From NCBI GenBank assembly GCA_905221605.1, contig CAJNDS010002402.1, positions 62,001 to 126,000 of the forward strand: 64,000 nt of DNA. The letters run 5' to 3'. Numbering within the stretch: the stretch's first letter is position 1; each line of letters begins with the position of its first letter. This stretch comes from Symbiodinium natans. Taxonomy: Eukaryota > Sar > Dinophyceae > Suessiales > Symbiodiniaceae. The notes below the pieces were generated by a model, which did no database searches, had not been told where the DNA came from, and saw nothing but the letters and a program-made list of their open reading frames with translations. Positions 32,236 through 43,938 of this stretch are shown piece after piece. The translations under genes and the position numbers were made by a program.

Positions 32236-32905
32236 CTGCGTCAGACGAAGGCATTCTCACAGACAGCAGGAACCAAAGATGCAAATGAGGCAAGGCACGG
32301 CATGCCGCCACGGCAGGGCGAGTCCTACGAAGCTGCAGAGAGGTCTTCGGTTTGGACTTGGTTCGGGTCACATGCGGATGCACTCACATGCAGATGCACT
32401 CACACGCACTCACATGCACTCCTGCCGCCAGTCGATGCAAGTCTCATCAGCTCCATCTTCCGAAGGGGGCGCTTCATCTCCTCTGCACAGCTTCAAGAAC
32501 AGAACCCACTTGCGCCCAAAGGGAGGGGACGAAAGTTACAAAGGCAGAGCACGCACATCCAACGATCCAGCATCATGAGCACCAGGCGGCCCTGTTTTCT
32601 CCTAAAGCGCTTGTGTCAAGCCTGAGCGATGCTCCCTCTGCTCGATTTCAAGGCCGACAAGTTGACCCATGCCCACGAACAGGACGAGGCGACGACTCGC
32701 ATTACAGCATTAGGTCTTCGGTGGCCTTACACGAAATCTGTGGCACAGCTCAATGCTTTGAGGTACATAAGATGTGTTTGTATATATTTGTTAGAGGCGG
32801 CTTGAGTAGGCATGGGGAATCCCTAACCACTGTACCAATGCACGCGAAGGAGTCCGCCTCGGGCTGTCGTCAGATCCCGTGCGAGACCTGGAGTGATCTC
32901 TAGCT

Positions 32906-33241
32906 CTACAAATGCACTGTCGTTGGGGGCTGAGAGGTATCTAGCAGCATCTGAACCTCTGGGCCCTGGCGCGCCCAGCAACCCAGAATCATGAGCATCA
33001 GGGGCCCCTGGTCTCTCCCAAAATGCCGCTTCCGAGTCTTCGGCGACAACTGCTCGAAAAATCCCGACGGATCGGACACGCAGAGCATGAGACGACCGTT
33101 CTCCCTCAAGTTTGAGGAGAGAGCTTCCCAATATCTGGCAACAACGGGGAAAGGAGATAGAGACCTCTCCTTCCGCAGACACTCTGAAACATCACAGGTC
33201 ACAGAAACGGAAGAGGGCCTGCGGCGAAGCAGCCGACGCAC
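32906..33241 (-). CDS. Unrecognised coding-like segment
   Basis: A minus-strand frame reads ARYWEALSSNLRENGRLMLC then VSDPSGFFEQL and a basic KTRKRHFGRD stretch. Composition looks protein-like and the frame is open for 112 codons, but I recognise no domain. It may be an upstream exon of the astacin gene (which lacks its 5' end) or a separate gene. Confidence 0.3.
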   Translation of the reverse strand: MRRLLRRRPSSVSVTCDVSECLRKERSLSPFPVVARYWEALSSNLRENGRLMLCVSDPSGFFEQLSPKTRKRHFGRDQGPLMLMILGCWARQGPEVQMLLDTSQPPTTVHL

Positions 33242-34580
33242 TCATAATTTGTGTCATGCTCCATCTGCGCATCCGTGTCGTCACCTCAGAGTATGGGCAC
33301 GGCACGGCATTCACACCCAACACACAGGCACAGAGTCACAGAGACGTGTCCACACACATCTCAAGTATTCTCAATCCTTCAGTTCGCCCCAAGCGACTCG
33401 CTTCCAGCTCCTCCTCCACTTCATCAATTGCCCTGCATTCGCTCGCACAGCCCATGACGCCACAGTGACAGCGCCTGGCAGTTCAGGATAATGCAGGCGG
33501 TACGGCATGCCTCGCGTTCATTCATGCTGCATTCGTGCTTCACATGTTCACACGCTGCTCCTGAAGAGTCTCGGTTTGAAGAGGTGCTCGCAGGCGAGGT
33601 TAGGCAGTGGATCGCCAGCAGTCGAGTTGCATGTCAGGTGCCGCTGCTGGAAGGCCACGTTGGCACTCGGGTGTTTGAGAGACTCAGGACAAACGCGAAA
33701 ACAATCCCCAAAGGGTGAGGCCACCCAAGAAGCGTCGTGCTCGAAAGCCGCAGTCGCTGCCGAAGTTGAGCGATACCTGAAGCACAGGCTGATCCCCTGC
33801 CGGCAGTTCTGAGAACCCAGTCTTCTGCGCATCAATATCAATTTCCTCTCTTATCGCATCTCCTCACCAAGCAGCTGGATGAACAAGCTTCCACTGCTCG
33901 GACAAGTTCGGCTCGAAGGTTCCGAGAGCGGATCTCCTTTTGAAACTTGTGAGATCAAGAGCACTAAGAGCAGTTCCCGGCAACTTTTGAAGCTGAACCC
34001 TGTCGGACCTGGCCTGCCAGAAGAGGCAGAAGACGAATTGCTAGGCAAGCGCTGGCCTCGATGCAATCGCCGGGTGTCGTTGAGTCGCTGAGCTTTACCA
34101 GACTCCCAAGCCCAAGCAACCCAAGCAACCCAAGCACTTCCTGCCAAACCCCACTTGGGCCAAGCCACTAGCCTCAGCATGCTGCGACTCGAGCCGTGAA
34201 GCGTAGGCGACTGATTGGGCCCAAATGGCTTCACCGGATTTTCCCCGTGGGCAGCGGAGCTTCTAATGGCTTTTAAAGATTCAGGAGGAGGACAACTTGA
34301 GAAGCAGCAGCGATGCAGCAGCCCCTTTTGCATTGGTCCTGCTCGGTTCTTTAAATTGCATCCAATGCTCTGTTCCGCTTCCAGCCTTGCCAGGCCGAGT
34401 AGAAGTCGTGCCTTCGCATGATGTTGCCTCAGCCAGAAGGATAGCGAAGGCTTTGCAAACTTCCTACTTTCCTAACAACGGATTGCGCAGTGCGACCAGC
34501 CACAGCAGTTCGTAAAAGTTCGTCGCGTCATCTCCGCACCGACGAGCTTCCTTTTGAGATAGGCTGTTGCTCACAGGGAT

Positions 34581-35510
34581 TCATGAGGATGCACTGCACT
34601 TGCCGAATTTGCCAGCCAAAAGTAGCTCCCAGCCAAGCCGCTCTCGCAACTGATCATCAACTTTCTCATCAAGTCCGCGGCACCGAGGATCGTTCGGAAG
34701 GAGTGTCTGAAAGATGCCCTTGGAGTCCAAATCTCTCCTGTGTCTCGCAAAGGCATCTTCAGCAAGGGCGGATACACGCACCACAGATGGCTTGCAGAAA
34801 GGGGGCACCTCTCATGCATGTAATTCGGCACCGGGCAACAACCCTTGAAGGGCGTAGCCTTTTACTCTTCCGGGCTCTTCTTCCGACGTGTTCTGGACCC
34901 AGGTGACAGCGAGGAAAAAAAAAAAACGAAACACCCAGCAGGACCTCGACCACGGCCCTCAACTTCCTCTGAAAAGGACAATGCCGAGGATCATGAGCAG
35001 CTGGAGGCCGCCACCCCCGAAGACAAACATCTGAATCGTCCCCAAGGCATAGGCCCTCCTGAGCTGCTACCCAACCTACTGAGCTCCTGCTGAGCTCCTG
35101 CTGAGCTCCTACTGTCACCGGACTCTCATGTCGTGGGGGTCCCTGCATGTCCCTGCAGGTTCCAGGATCGCAGGATTCGGCAAAGATTCAGGAACTTGCT
35201 GCGCGAGACGGGGCGGCCCAGCTTCGAGTAGGCTGAGAGCAGCGAGGTGATCAGGGCCTCCTATCGGCCAGCGCATGCATCCGCATGCATCCGCCAAGAT
35301 CACAAGGAAACCCAACAAAAACCCCCATGGTCAAGCTTTCAGCAGGCCACCTTCTGTCCTCATTCTTGTCAAGGAACTCAGGCTCCAAGAAATGCCAGTT
35401 CCAGGCCCACTCCTGGCCAATGTTGTTCATACAGCTTTGCTGCCAATCGAACCTCAGTGCTCGTCTCAAATGCACTCTGCCACTCTGCCATTCCAGCATG
35501 CAACAGCTTC
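34581..35510 (-). CDS. Unrecognised exons of a minus-strand gene
   Basis: Two coding-like segments were seen: one near 35450-35370 reading STEVRLAAKLYEQHWPGVGL, the other at 34808-34581 with DAFARHRRDLDSKGIFQTLL and DDQLRERLGWELLLAGKFGK. Both are charged and helix-prone with no repeats. I know no matching family; linkage into one gene is inferred only from strand and proximity. Confidence 0.3.
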
Positions 35511-36779
35511 CGTTGAAGACGGAATTGGTCGATAAGCAGTAATCCATTGGCATTTAATGCATTTAAGGCTCAAAACTTAAATCACTGGGCAAAGTGACGA
35601 AGATGAGCATGCACAGCACGGCTTTGGGACATGGACTGGCAACACAGGCAATACAGCATCTTGAAGTCGATTACAGCTTAGCTGCAGCCCCATCCTCAGC
35701 TGCTCACTGCCACCTTCGCGCCAGTAGAAGGCATTGTCGGTGGTGAGATCGTTATGGCCAAACGCTACCTAAGACACTCCGAGGCTGAAACAGCGTAAGA
35801 TCAATTGAAGGATCTGCATACACGGCCGCGCTTGACTTCTGTCTTCGTTCTACCTGTCACTGTGCCTTTGAAACTGCACCCTGTGCTGCAAAGCAGCCAT
35901 GTCCCTTTCAAGGGCCAGGCTCGTGAGGATGTCAGCCATATCCCAGATGAGCTCCCACTCCTGCCGGTTCAGGTTCCCAAGATCCCCGCCCTTCCGCTGT
36001 GTTCACCTTGCGTGGCCTTTCCAACCAGGTCGATGGGGCAGCTCCACGTCATCCATTCAAGGTTTGCGCTCTTCCCCTTGACGGTTTTCTGAACAGTCTG
36101 CTTGAGGCCCATCCAGCCACTGACCATGCAGAGGAGCCACATCTGGCCTCAATGAGTGGGAAACTTTGAAACTGCACTAACACAGTGAATGCACTGTCGA
36201 GCGATCGCACGCCAGTCAGAAGGTCCGAAACGTCCAGAAAGCAGCAAATTGGGTGGCACATTGCAGAGAAAGTTTCGGCAGTACAGTTCAGGCCCTGTTC
36301 AAGTGCTCACCGGCTATGGCCCAAGTAATTCTAAACATGCGATAAGTTGGACTTTGTCGGGACCATGCCCTCCATGAGCGAGTGAAGTGAAGTGAGAATT
36401 GGGTGAAACTCATCGACGCCACGAAATACCTCAAAGGTAGAACTGGTGCCCTGGCATCTCACGTACTCTCGCACGAGACGGCAGGTGCTACTATGTCGAC
36501 CCTCTACCTCAACAACTCTCCAGAGCTACAAAAGGGGTGCTGCAATGAAGCCAAATTGCCTAGATAGAAAAATCATCGACTGGCACGAAGGCTGGACAGA
36601 TATAGCAGCACGGCCTACTGCAGCCTGATGCAGACTGTCACCCAGACCATTGCAGACCGGTCTCGACGAGTTTGGTGAAAGCGAGGAATTTCCACCGGCT
36701 TGGAGCTCCAGGAATGGGTATGGAGTCTGGCACCGGTCTCTATGAACAAGAGCTGCTCCTGCACATCCCCAGCGTTTCA

Positions 36780-37473
36780 CAACTTATACAACTTGCAAGT
36801 TGGGGAAGTTGCAGTCCCTGGTGTCCTCCAGGGTTGCTGCATCCCGAACTCGGTGCTTCAATGGCAAGAGCTTGCCCGAGCCAAAGTCTAACACTTCCGT
36901 AAGCAGGCAGAACTCACCTTGCAAGAGGGACGAAGAATGACGATTGGCCCAAGGTCCAAGCACCCTAAAAGCACCCTAAGCCCTGAAAATCCCTGAAGGG
37001 TCCAAAGAGTCTACACCTCGCAGAGACGTCGGCATGGGCCTGTCACGAAGTTCAGGTCCACGAAGAAGCCTCGGCGGAAGAGTCTGCAGCTCCTCCTCGA
37101 CACATTTGAGCAATGCTGTGAGTTGCTCTCAGTTTGCAGCCTCGTGGCATTTCGGAGTTCTGAGACAATCTTTGGTCTCAGGCGCTAGGTACTTGTAGAA
37201 AAATGCCTCACACCAGCACACGTCGGAGGTCGCCACCAGCAGCCGCATTGCTCCGAGCTTTTGCAGGTTGCACTTCAAGAAGAAGCGGGATGGCAATTCG
37301 CAAGGTCCAGAGTACTTAACCTCCAGCACAGCCTTGTCACCCTTGACCCCATCTGTAACCTTTTTGTCCAGGTTCTCTACAGATGTTACCACCACACCAT
37401 CCGGCAAATGATTTTCGGCCAGGAGCATGCGAGTTAGCAGAGCCGCACCTGAAGGCGACGTCAAGTCGTCCAC
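36780..37473 (-). CDS. Kinase-like (EcK/APH-type phosphotransferase) N-lobe exons
   Basis: Exon 37186-37473 starts after CTAAG and reads VDDLTSPSGAALLTRML, then KAVLEVKYSGPCELPSRFFL with Lys following and WCEAFFYKYL; it ends at a GC donor. This matches the N-lobe of the ecdysteroid-kinase-like/APH superfamily: a strand, the phosphate-facing lysine in FFLKC, and the E-x-x-FY-x-x-L helix. A second exon from 36917 reads EFCLLTEVLDFGSGKLLPL, fitting the hinge strand (LLTEVL). An exon between them and the catalytic C-lobe were not found, so the gene may be incomplete or its later exons unrecognised. The substrate cannot be told. Confidence 0.45.
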
Positions 37474-37751
37474 CTTAGATTCTGCTCTTGAATACTAGCT
37501 GTGCTTGGCACAACCTCTGCATCACTGCAACTAGATAGCAAGTACAGAACCCCTGCTGCGCTTCGAGCTGTCCAGTTCAGTCTGAGAGCACAGATCGGGA
37601 AAACGAGCCCTGTCAGCTTTCCTCTGGCACGTCGGCCTGTTAGAAGTGTCAAGCGCGAAAACCGAGCAAATGTGAAGACTATTGACATGATGCAAGCTTC
37701 CAACCGGTCCTTTACAGCAAAGCATTTTCAACAGCGTCATCGAAATAGCTA

Positions 37752-38779
37752 GCACCATTGCGTCACGAAGCCAGAAGCACATGCTGCTGACCTCCACAGC
37801 TTCAGGATTCATCCGTTTCAGCGCACGGAGTGCTGCCAAGTACTTTAACTAAGCGGCCACAATAATGCACAAGGCTGCCCCATAGCCAGTGTAGGCCAAC
37901 GAGCTGAGCCCAATTCCACTCTCCATGGCACATGGATACCAGGACTTCCAACCGATGGACAAAATGCCCTCAAGTGTTGGCTGCGCTTCAATGGTGTGAG
38001 TCTTCGTTCTACGTGTACAGTTTACAAGGCGCAACAGTGCGTAACAGGTCCATTTTAAGAGGTACTGCGACAACAGCAACGCTGCCCCATCTAGCTGATG
38101 GCACAACCTGTCAAGCGGAAAGGAAAGCACAGCATAGCACAGCTTGCAAGTGCTGATGACACGGCTGCAGCAGAAGCAGGGCGACCGCCATCATCAACAC
38201 CAAACAGGTTCCCAGCATCTTTGCGGAGCCTGAAAGCGACCACTACGGAGCAGAGCAGAGCCCATTTTGGCGGCGAGCATTTGAACATTGTCCATTCGAT
38301 TGGGAATCTAGCTTCCACAAACGAGTTCACGAACCACATGGACACTCCGCAGTCGCAAAGGCTGGAAGCAGCCCCAACCGTCCAAGTCCGAGTCTACGGT
38401 CGTCTCAGTCCTGCGTCATCTCTGGCATCAAAAATCTCGTGCCTGGAGTGCCATGAAGAGTGGCAGAGCCTGTTTGGTTGGTCCCAGTGTCGCTTCACAT
38501 GGCTACACTTCCGTGCCAGGAAAACAATCGCCAAACCGATGGCTTCTCCTTGACCTTGGCCCACACGCGGGCAGAGTGCACGTGGCATTGTCGCATTGTC
38601 GTCGAACTCACTCTCTCATCCAGCTTGAGTTCTGTCCAAATCTTTCTGAGCCATCTTCCTCCATATCAGTTGCAACGAAAGGCGGTTGCTAACTATTGCA
38701 GCAAGCAAAAGCCGATGCACGGTGTCCTGTCCACGAGGTGCTTTGCAAATTCCATCTGTTTCTTCCAGAAATCGGGAAC
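37752..38779 (-). CDS. Putative membrane-protein exons, family unknown
   Basis: Segments on the minus strand: VPDFWKKQMEFAKHLVDRTP (from 38779, after a CCAG acceptor), TLEGILSIGW and ESGIGLSSLAYTGYGAALCI (about 37970-37850), and KYLAALRALKRMNPEAVE (about 37850-37795). The second looks like a membrane-spanning helix. Splice edges are only partly defined and I recognise no family, so this is a low-confidence gene model. Confidence 0.3.
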
Positions 38780-39069
38780 CTGGATCGTGAGAGCGCATTG
38801 ACAGCAAGATGCGACAGGATTTCCCGGCCACAGCTGCTTCGCCTAGCAGAATCTACACGAGACTCGTCTATGCCAGTTGAGCTGCACCAGCGAGCGTATT
38901 GTGGTCAGCGTCCAGCATAACAAGTTCACGCTGGCTTGCGTGGACGGCAGCATCGAAGTGTCTCTTGGCATTTTCCGGACCCACCTCGTTAGTCTGTGAC
39001 CACATGTGATCTAACGTCATCTTCGAATATCCTCGAAAGGACATCTCGCAGCTGATCTACGCGCTTCGA

Positions 39070-42000
39070 GTTCTTTGAGTTCTTCGATAACTTCGAAGTT
39101 GAGGCCGCAGCTATGAAGTCGTGCTCCCCATGCAGAAGCAATACCGGCCCCCGGTACCCTCGAAGGAAGTCCTCACTTCCCAGGATCCGCAGGCTCTCCT
39201 CACAATGTCTTCACGCAGTTTCAGGTTAGGGTTTAGGCAGTTTAGGGTTCCACACATTTCGACACATCCACGCCTGCCCAGGTTTGCATCCGGGCGGGAG
39301 AGATGCCCGCAATTGCTTCGAAAGCTCCTGGCCATTCCGGTCGGAAGTGCTGCTCAGCTCCCATCCCGCACATGAACATCCCCAAGTCCTCGAACATCGC
39401 GACCTGAGCAGATGGGCATAGCATGTCATGTGATACGAGTATCATGTGACAAGGCTCGCAACTGAGCTGAAAGTCATCCTCACAACCACCGACAACTCCC
39501 ACTCCGCACAGTCAGCGAGCGTTGCGTTTTCTTGACGTTGCATTCAGGGCACAGCTTGCTCGGAAGAGTCCCGCAACCATGAGAGCAGCTGAGCATAGCG
39601 TTCAGCTGCACTCGTTGCGAAGCCAGAGTCCAGAATCAGGCCATCGAATTTGTCCTTCAGTCGCTGGCAAACTCATCCACACACGGTCAACTAAAGCTTA
39701 GACAACAGAGGGTGCTCCTGTCACAATTGCAAAGACCAAGCGAAATGACCTCTGCTCCTCTGACGCACTTATTTTGGGGAGGCGCCCCCCCGCCGGGAAA
39801 ATGATTCAGGGGGTGACTGGGCTGAGCCAGCCGTGCCGCCGACACCGCACACGGGCTCGTCACAAAAGGCCTAACAGGCCGGGGGACCTGGTGCATGGTT
39901 CAATGGTTCCCTCATGAAGGGGGCATATCAAAGGCTGTTGCAGCACAGGACATCGGGGGAAAGCCTAGCGGACCCCCACACGACCCCCGATCCAAACACA
40001 ATGATTTCGCCCGCTTCTCCGAATTTTGCTCATGCGTCCAATTGCATCCTTCCACATTAATCCTGATTCTGGTGCTTCGGTGCTAACCTTCGACTTTCAT
40101 GCGTCCGTGAAACATTTCAGAAAACCACTCACAGCCTTTACGCGTTAAAACTGCTAATAGAAATCATGTGTTTGGCCAATTAGCGGTTGGTCACGAAAAC
40201 CCCAGTGACAAGAGCAAGAGAGAAGAAATACGTGTGGCCAGGGTCTAGAACTATTGCCAGCCACTTCGCACGCAAAGGAAATGCATAAAGAAGAGGCGTT
40301 CACTTGCGGAAATAAGAACCCAAATGAACACGAAGACGGCTGGCCCCCGCCCCCCCAGGATGCGTTCGCATTTTATTTCAGTAACTCCGCCAGCTTAGAA
40401 GCGTGACACGGGCGTAGATGCGTAGAGCATAAGAAAAGCTTGCCGAAGGCCGAGTCTCTGGCATCAGGCCGATGAGATGCGTGGCCACGGCGCTGCCCAG
40501 TGATCGCCCTACAAGTACAACTGGAGCTGGCCACGGCCATGTAAGGCCATTCCTGGGCGGCAACAGACAGCTGAAGATCAAACGAATGGCAAGGATTGCA
40601 TCGGACTATTTAAGCAGGCACTTTGTAGAAAACCCTCCTGAGCCAACGACTGTCGAATGATGTCTGGTAACTTCTGCATGCACTGCTCCGCGTCGCTGAG
40701 AAGATTCGCCATGGTTGGCTTCCCCGATGACCTCTTTGCTGACGACACCACGTGCCGTGATTGGGATTGGTACCAGTAGCCTTCAGACCGAAACACTCGG
40801 CAACTGACCAGCCATAGCCGCGATAGTCGAAAATCAGCATGCCTCGGTATCATCCATTCCTCTTGCATATCCTAAGGTATGCTCCTCTATGTCAGTTGTT
40901 GTGCAGTGCTCCTCTCTGTCAGTTGTTGTTCAGTCCGCACAAGCTCGCTGAAGGATGAGCTTCGAACAAAAACTTGCACTGTTTGTTGTCACGCAGGACA
41001 TGCGGGAGCGAGGGATGAAAGATTTGAGAGCGATGCTTGTGAGAATTCGCGGCGAGTGCTGACGTCGCTGTAGAGGCAGGGCTGACAGATTAGGAACGTG
41101 AGAAGATAAGACTTGAGAAGGGCGGAGGAAACTGAGCGTCGAGAAGCACCGGAACGACAACCAAAACTCAAATTGTACACAAACTTCGTTTGAAAAAGCC
41201 CAGCATGTGACGTTCGAATCTGTTGTGCGCCCTCGATGCCGCAAGAATCTTTGAGCACTCTCACTTGGCGTACGTGAGCACTGTGCGCTCGTATACAGCT
41301 GTACGTGGATGATGAGTTTCCACAGCAGCTGTGCAAGCGCCGGCGCTTCGAAACTAGAAATCTGTAGTCCTCCGTCTTCTTCTTTTTCTTCGGAAGGGTT
41401 GGACCACCCGCTCTCATACGCAATGCATGCCCACCGTCGCTGTCTGACAGGTGAGGCTCGGTCAACTCCCGTGGAATCGACCCAGCAGGAATTCCAAGAT
41501 TCACCACGCAGACACATTCCCCTTCATTCCCTGCAGCCGTATATTCTTGCGCGTGAGCCCTGGCTTCCCCTGCAACAAGCTTACCCTTACTACCCTTACC
41601 TGGTAGTATCCCGTCTCAGGGCTTACCTGCTGGTTTACAATCCTCGGCACTTCGCAAGTCCCTGGCTAGCCTGAGGTTTTGCCTTCGAGCCCATTACTGG
41701 GGGCGAGCTCATACAACCTTGCAAAATCGACTCCTACCCATGCTGGAGCCTGGGCGTGCTACACCACCTGCGCCCATGCATCTTCACGAATGCTGTAGAA
41801 ATGTGTAGTGCAGTGGCCCCCTGGTTCGCAATCCTTGAAACACCCAATAACACAGAATGCCAAGAGGATGATTTTGTCGTCAACACTCAGCAGGACAAGC
41901 TAGAAGAGTCTCTCCCTGTCTCACTCGGGCTGCTCTTCTCGCTGCGTCTGCACCCCTCCTCATGCCAGCACGCGTCCAGGTTCGCAGCGTGTATGGGTGA

Positions 42001-42400
42001 CACGAAACGACTGCGTACACTGACCGGTGGTGTATATACCCATCAGCTGGCGCCGGAGCAGAGAGAGATCCAACAATGTCAACACACAAACTGCACTAGG
42101 AAGCATTGCCCCTGCCTGCCAATTCGAAAGCTGAGGGTTGCACTGCACGGAAAGACTCGATAGATGTCTGCCCAGTCTGTGTAGTCTTCACAAATCTCGC
42201 CATTGCCATGATACAGGATCAAGAGGGTGTTGTGAGTTGCCTTTGCCCTCCGATTCATGAGTAGGCGGTAGCCAATTTCTGCGGGATCTGCTCCTTCCCC
42301 TACACTGCAGCTGCCATCGAAAAGCTGTATGTTTTCAGCAGCCCATCGGACATCATGGTCCTCGTCCCACATAGACTTCCGAGGTCTCAGAATCCGCAGT
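39070..42400 (-). CDS. Alpha/beta hydrolase (ABHD-like serine hydrolase)
   Basis: Exons show the canonical fold in order. About 42400-42160: LLILYHGNGEICEDY, the HGNGE strand and oxyanion loop. 40809-40842: MLIFDYRGYGW. 40731 downward: SSGKPTMANLLSDAEQC. About 40545-40459: PVVLVGRSLGSAVATHLIG, the nucleophile elbow G-x-S-x-G. 39654 downward: KFDGLILDSGFATSAAERYA. About 39180-39080: LRGYRGPVLLLHGEHDFI, the strand and loop carrying the acidic residue. Introns 40732-40808 (GT-AG) and 39655-40458 (GA-AG) join in phase. The catalytic histidine exon was not located, and the join between about 40640 and 40545 is off by frame as I read it, so an exon edge is missed or there is an error. Related eukaryotic proteins include depalmitoylating ABHD17 types; the substrate here is unknown. 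Confidence 0.7.
39224..39250. repeat. Interstitial telomere-like repeat
   Basis: GGTTAGGGTTTAGG followed by CAG and TTTAGGG lies within an intron of the hydrolase gene. TTTAGGG is the telomeric unit of plants and of dinoflagellates. Confidence 0.6.
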
Positions 42401-42725
42401 TGACGAGCATGTCTTTCTCTGCAAAGACACCAAAGTTGGGTGATGCCTTCTGCCATGGCTTTACAAGCCTCATGGCCACTGATGTGACCTGCGACGGGAT
42501 GCAGCCATTGATCAGGTAAGGAAGAGCCCGACATGGGCAGACCCCAGCAGTTTGTTGCAGGAGAGGAATCGTGGCGCCTAAGTCGGTGCCCAAGCAGAAT
42601 CGAAGGCAAAGCAGCGACAGGGATGACGGCCCTGACCAAAGATTTCAACGCCACTTCTGAAGCAGATCTGCGCAGATCCTCTAACTTCCTTATCTACGGG
42701 GAATGGGCAGATCGCCTGCCACCGC

Positions 42726-43532
42726 CTCCAAGGCGGATCCCTCTTGGAAGTCAGCCAACGCATCTTGGTATCGCAGCTCTCTCCAGGCAGCGTGGCCGCG
42801 ACGGACCTTGCAAGGACATCCGATGGCTGCAGAAACACGGAGAACCTTCGAGACTCGGTGCGTGCTTGTGATTGCTTGGCTGAGCAGCGAGAAGGTTCTC
42901 ACGGTCGGAGGCCTCTCGTGATCGAAACCATGATGCAGCTGATAACTGTCATCAGCAACTGCTAGCAGCTCAGCGCAATGCGTTTGTATCGCTGGTCGGT
43001 GATGCCCCCGCACTCCGTGACCCGCGCTGGCCACCTAGACGACCATGCGGATGTGCAGTGCGGCTTTTCTGTTGCTCCTTCGCAATGCCTTGGAGGGTCC
43101 GGTGAACCGGCCGAATGCTCTTCAAACTCCGGGTGTCCTCCCCACACATCCCGGATGTAAGCCGCTAGCACTGCGTCACAAGTCAGCTACAAAATGCGGC
43201 CTGACCCTGCTTTGCAGGTCTTTCAAGAAGGGAGGTGTCCTTGGTCCAGATAACGACCAGTCAGTTCATAAAAAAAGGACCACCTCTTTGACCACATCTT
43301 GTTTGCAGTTCCCTATAGTGAGCCGAGGCTCGACCTTGCCAGCAAGCCTTGTGTCCACTCCGTCGAATTCTTCCAGTTTAAAGCCCAATTTGTCCTTCTG
43401 CGACCTGCAAACAGTGCCCACCTTGCTGTGAACCGTTCACGCCAAAAACAAGGCTGCTCAAGAAAGTGCGTGCTCATGGCAGCTGGAGAACTTGGCATCA
43501 GCTTCGTCCAGCGCCTCGAAGTCAAACATGGC
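42726..43532 (-). CDS. Gene with a TPR-like exon, otherwise unrecognised
   Basis: Exon 42726-42806 is bounded by AAG/GTC and GAG/GC and encodes 27 residues, VRRGHAAWRELRYQDALADF then QEGSALE, with the A-x4-L-x-x-Y-x-x-A-L-x-D-F spacing of a tetratricopeptide helix pair. Upstream exons on the same strand: from 43532, AMFDFEALDEADAKFSSCHE; from 43404, KDKLGFKLEEFDGVDTRLAG and CKQDVVKEVV; about 43255-43200, VVIWTKDTSLLERPAK. The middle exon ends where a reading frame stop follows, as expected at an intron. TPRs form helical scaffolds for protein binding. The remainder matches nothing I know. Confidence 0.45.
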
Positions 43533-43938
43533 CTTAGACGCTGGCAACCAAGCGACGTTGCATGAGGTCTCGAACCCAAACAAGATCCCCGTCAACAGTT
43601 CCAGTCGGGGAACGTTCCGCACTACGACTTCGGAATGAGCCTAAACAAACCTGCCTTGATCTGCTCTGCTGCTCGCTAAGCTCCTGATACCAGATTGCTG
43701 ATGAAAGAGCTGACGGGATCTCACGAACGCTTTATCGAATGCAACAAAATCTTGCTCCCCTCTCGCTCTGCACCGCATTTTTCCAGCGACTTCCATGAGC
43801 TTTGCATGATGACTCACTGCCCCTGCCAGCAACAGCAGAAATAGCCACGACATGTCGTGCCAGTGCGGTGCACGCAGTGCAGGCGGTGCAGGCGGTGCAG
43901 GCGGTGCAGGCGGCGGACCTGTAGGCTGATGTAGGCTG

